Source of the DNA: Lachnospiraceae bacterium
Lineage (GTDB): Bacteria > Bacillota > Clostridia > Lachnospirales > Lachnospiraceae
Length of the DNA: 32,401 nucleotides
Direction of reading: 5' to 3'
Assembly (NCBI GenBank): GCA_015057835.1
Contig: SVDL01000014.1
Coordinates: forward strand, 1 to 32,401
Below, piece after piece: positions 30,682 to 32,401 of the stretch (positions are counted from its first letter, which is position 1; each line of letters begins with the position of its first letter). The translations under genes were made by a program, and so were the position numbers. Below the pieces are notes generated by a model, which saw only the letters and a list, made by a program, of their open reading frames with translations, made no database searches and was not told the DNA's origin.

Positions 30682-32401
30682 TTACAGTTTTTCAATATGA
30701 TCCCGAATATTCAGATTCCGGGAATCCTGTTCCGGTCTTTTCGGCGTTCCGGGAATATTCCCGTTCGGAAAATACGCCTGTCCGACCTTCTGGTCCACCA
30801 TTCTGCCGGGGGCTTCCGGGCTGCCGTATCCCGGAGTGCCGGAATTTCCGCTTCCCGGAGCGGTTGGATTCTGATTCTGCTGCGGTCTGTTTTCCGGCGC
30901 AGACGGATTCTGATTCGGCTGCGGGACACTATTCGGCGCGGGATAAGCCGGCTTTCCTGCCTGCGCGTAAGCCTGCTGTGCGGCCTCCGCCGTCTCCTTC
31001 GCCGCTTCATCGATCGCCTCTCCGCCCTCGATTCTCGGAGCGTTTGCGGCGGTCACGGCGTTGGGATCGATCCCTTCGGCCTGATAGTACAGATCCATGA
31101 ATTCCTTGCCGGTGATCGTCTCTTTCCGGATCAGGAAGTCAGCGATCTTATCCATCGCCGCCCTGTGATCGGACAGAAGCCGTTTGGCCTCTTCATAGGA
31201 GGCTTTCAGCATCTTCATGACCTCGTGGTCGATCTCGGTCGCGGTCTCATCGCCGCAGTTCAGCATCGCCCTGCCGTCAAGATATTCGCTCTGCACCTCC
31301 GCGAGGCCCATAAGGCCGAAGCGGTCGGACATGCCGTACTGGGTGACCATCGCTCTCGCGATCCTGGTGGCCTGCTCGATATCATTTGCCGCGCCGGTCG
31401 TGACGGTGTCAAATACCAGCTCTTCCGCGGCACGACCGCCGAGCGAGACGACCAGCCGGGCTTCCAGTTCTTTCTTTGTATTCAGGTATTTTTCTTCTTC
31501 CGGAACCTGCATCACGTATCCCAGAGCACCCATGGTGCGGGGGATGATCGTGATCTTCTGGACCGGCTCGGCATTTTTCTGAAGCGCGGAAAGCAGCGCG
31601 TGGCCGACTTCGTGATAGGACACGATCTTCCGCTCTTCGGCGCTCAGGATCCGGTCTTTCTTCTCCTTGCCGACGAGGACCAGTTCCACCGCTTCCAGAA
31701 GGTCCGACTGGGAGACGGCGCGTCTTCCGTGCTTGACGGCGTTGATCGCCGCCTCATTGATCATGTTGGCGAGATCGGAGCCCACGGCACCGGAGGTAGC
31801 CAGCGCGATCGCCTCCAGATCGACGGTCTCATCCATCGCGACGTCTTTTGAGTGGACTTCCAGGACGGCGATACGTCCCTTGAGATCCGGACGGTCGACG
31901 ATGATCCGGCGGTCGAAACGGCCCGGTCGCAGAAGCGCCGGATCCAGTACTTCCGGACGGTTCGTCGCGGCGAGGATCAGCATCGCCTTGGTGGGATCAA
32001 ATCCGTCCATCTCCGCGAGCAGCTGATTCAGGGTCTGCTCCCGCTCGTCATTGCCGCCGAAACGGCCCGAGTCACGGGTCTTTCCGATGGCGTCGATCTC
32101 ATCGATGAAGATAATGCAGGGAGCGGATTTTTTCGCTTCGTCAAAAAGGTCTCTCACGCGGGATGCGCCGACGCCGACGAACATCTCGACAAATTCCGAG
32201 CCGGAGAGCGAGAAAAACGGTACTTTAGCCTCACCGGCCACAGCTCTCGCAAGAAGCGTCTTGCCGGTACCGGGCGGTCCCACGAGAAGCGCGCCCTTCG
32301 GGAGCTTCGCGCCGATCGCCGTATATCTTCCCGGATTGTGCAGGAAATCCACGACTTCCTGCAGGGATTCCTTCGCCTCATCCTGTCCGGCCACATCCCG
32401 G
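30682..32401 (-). CDS. ftsH: ATP-dependent zinc metalloprotease FtsH (partial)
   Basis: The C-terminal part, about 572 residues, of a membrane-bound AAA+ protease that degrades misfolded membrane and regulatory proteins. The 5' end, with the two transmembrane segments, lies beyond the right edge; the visible part opens in frame with [13 protein letters not shown]. The Walker A is GPPGTGKT, Walker B is IIFIDEID, and an SRH with the NRPE-x-LD motif is followed by the zinc site HEVGH and its later Asp ligand region. The last 115 or so residues form a Pro/Asn/Gln/Ala-rich tail (repeats like NQNPSAPEN and NQNPTAPGS), longer than usual. It ends in KL with a terminator just after. Confidence 0.96.
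   Translation of the reverse strand, partial: RDVAGQDEAKESLQEVVDFLHNPGRYTAIGAKLPKGALLVGPPGTGKTLLARAVAGEAKVPFFSLSGSEFVEMFVGVGASRVRDLFDEAKKSAPCIIFIDEIDAIGKTRDSGRFGGNDEREQTLNQLLAEMDGFDPTKAMLILAATNRPEVLDPALLRPGRFDRRIIVDRPDLKGRIAVLEVHSKDVAMDETVDLEAIALATSGAVGSDLANMINEAAINAVKHGRRAVSQSDLLEAVELVLVGKEKKDRILSAEERKIVSYHEVGHALLSALQKNAEPVQKITIIPRTMGALGYVMQVPEEEKYLNTKKELEARLVVSLGGRAAEELVFDTVTTGAANDIEQATRIARAMVTQYGMSDRFGLMGLAEVQSEYLDGRAMLNCGDETATEIDHEVMKMLKASYEEAKRLLSDHRAAMDKIADFLIRKETITGKEFMDLYYQAEGIDPNAVTAANAPRIEGGEAIDEAAKETAEAAQQAYAQAGKPAYPAPNSVPQPNQNPSAPENRPQQNQNPTAPGSGNSGTPGYGSPEAPGRMVDQKVGQAYFPNGNIPGTPKRPEQDSRNLNIRDHIEKL

Overview
The window looks like a chromosomal segment of a Gram-positive, low-to-mid GC Firmicute, most likely a clostridial / Lachnospiraceae-type gut or rumen bacterium. 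Supporting this are HPr kinase (HprK), an FtsH-UvrC-HprK run, Gram-positive style AGGAGG ribosome binding sites, a class A penicillin-binding protein, a DUF2975 + YozG-type HTH pair and a BspA-like LRR protein. The family assignment is an inference from gene content, not from a search.

Layout: (1) 1-2.3 kb, a minus-strand secreted lipoprotein with six beta-type repeats and a Pro/Thr stalk, preceded at the window edge by two back-to-back terminators. (2) 2.4-3.4 kb, tsaD, whose start region is an imperfect 41-bp tandem duplication. (3) 3.45-6.8 kb, a DUF2975 / HTH / large membrane protein cassette flanked on both sides, in the same orientation, by a composite repeat: a short GGACGGTTCTCT palindrome followed by 5-6 copies of a 64-bp tandem repeat. 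(4) 6.8-9.7 kb, tRNA-Ser(UGA) with a strong promoter and terminator, a 48-bp repeat, a membrane protein, a probable 49-residue protein and a UroD-fold protein. (5) 9.7-17.4 kb, a plus-strand run: membrane/coiled-coil protein, pnuC, nadR, a 94-aa unknown, an LRR protein, a radical SAM enzyme, an HExxH/VWA protein and a MoxR-type AAA ATPase. (6) 17.5-19.9 kb, a 3-hydroxyacyl-CoA dehydrogenase and a secreted CHAP-like/FN3 protein flanked by inverted copies of the GGACGGTTCTCT element. (7) 20.0-22.9 kb, the minus-strand operon tsaE-tsaB-rimI-rnz, with a tRNA T-arm-like hairpin embedded between tsaE and tsaB. (8) 23.1-27.4 kb, cyclophilin, yigZ and a class A PBP. (9) 27.5-32.4 kb, ftsH (truncated by the window edge), uvrC and hprK on the minus strand.

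Functional themes: tRNA maturation (tsaB/tsaD/tsaE for t6A, rnz for 3' ends, tRNA-Ser), nicotinamide riboside salvage (pnuC + nadR), cell-wall synthesis and remodelling (PBP1A-like, CHAP-like), carbon regulation (hprK) and repair/proteolysis (uvrC, ftsH). The most unusual features are the abundance of short tandem duplications in intergenic DNA, the paired composite repeats around the HTH cassette, and the translationally packed radical SAM / VWA / MoxR block attached to NAD salvage genes. Several housekeeping proteins also carry low-complexity insertions or tails. All family assignments come from reading motifs; no database comparison was possible.
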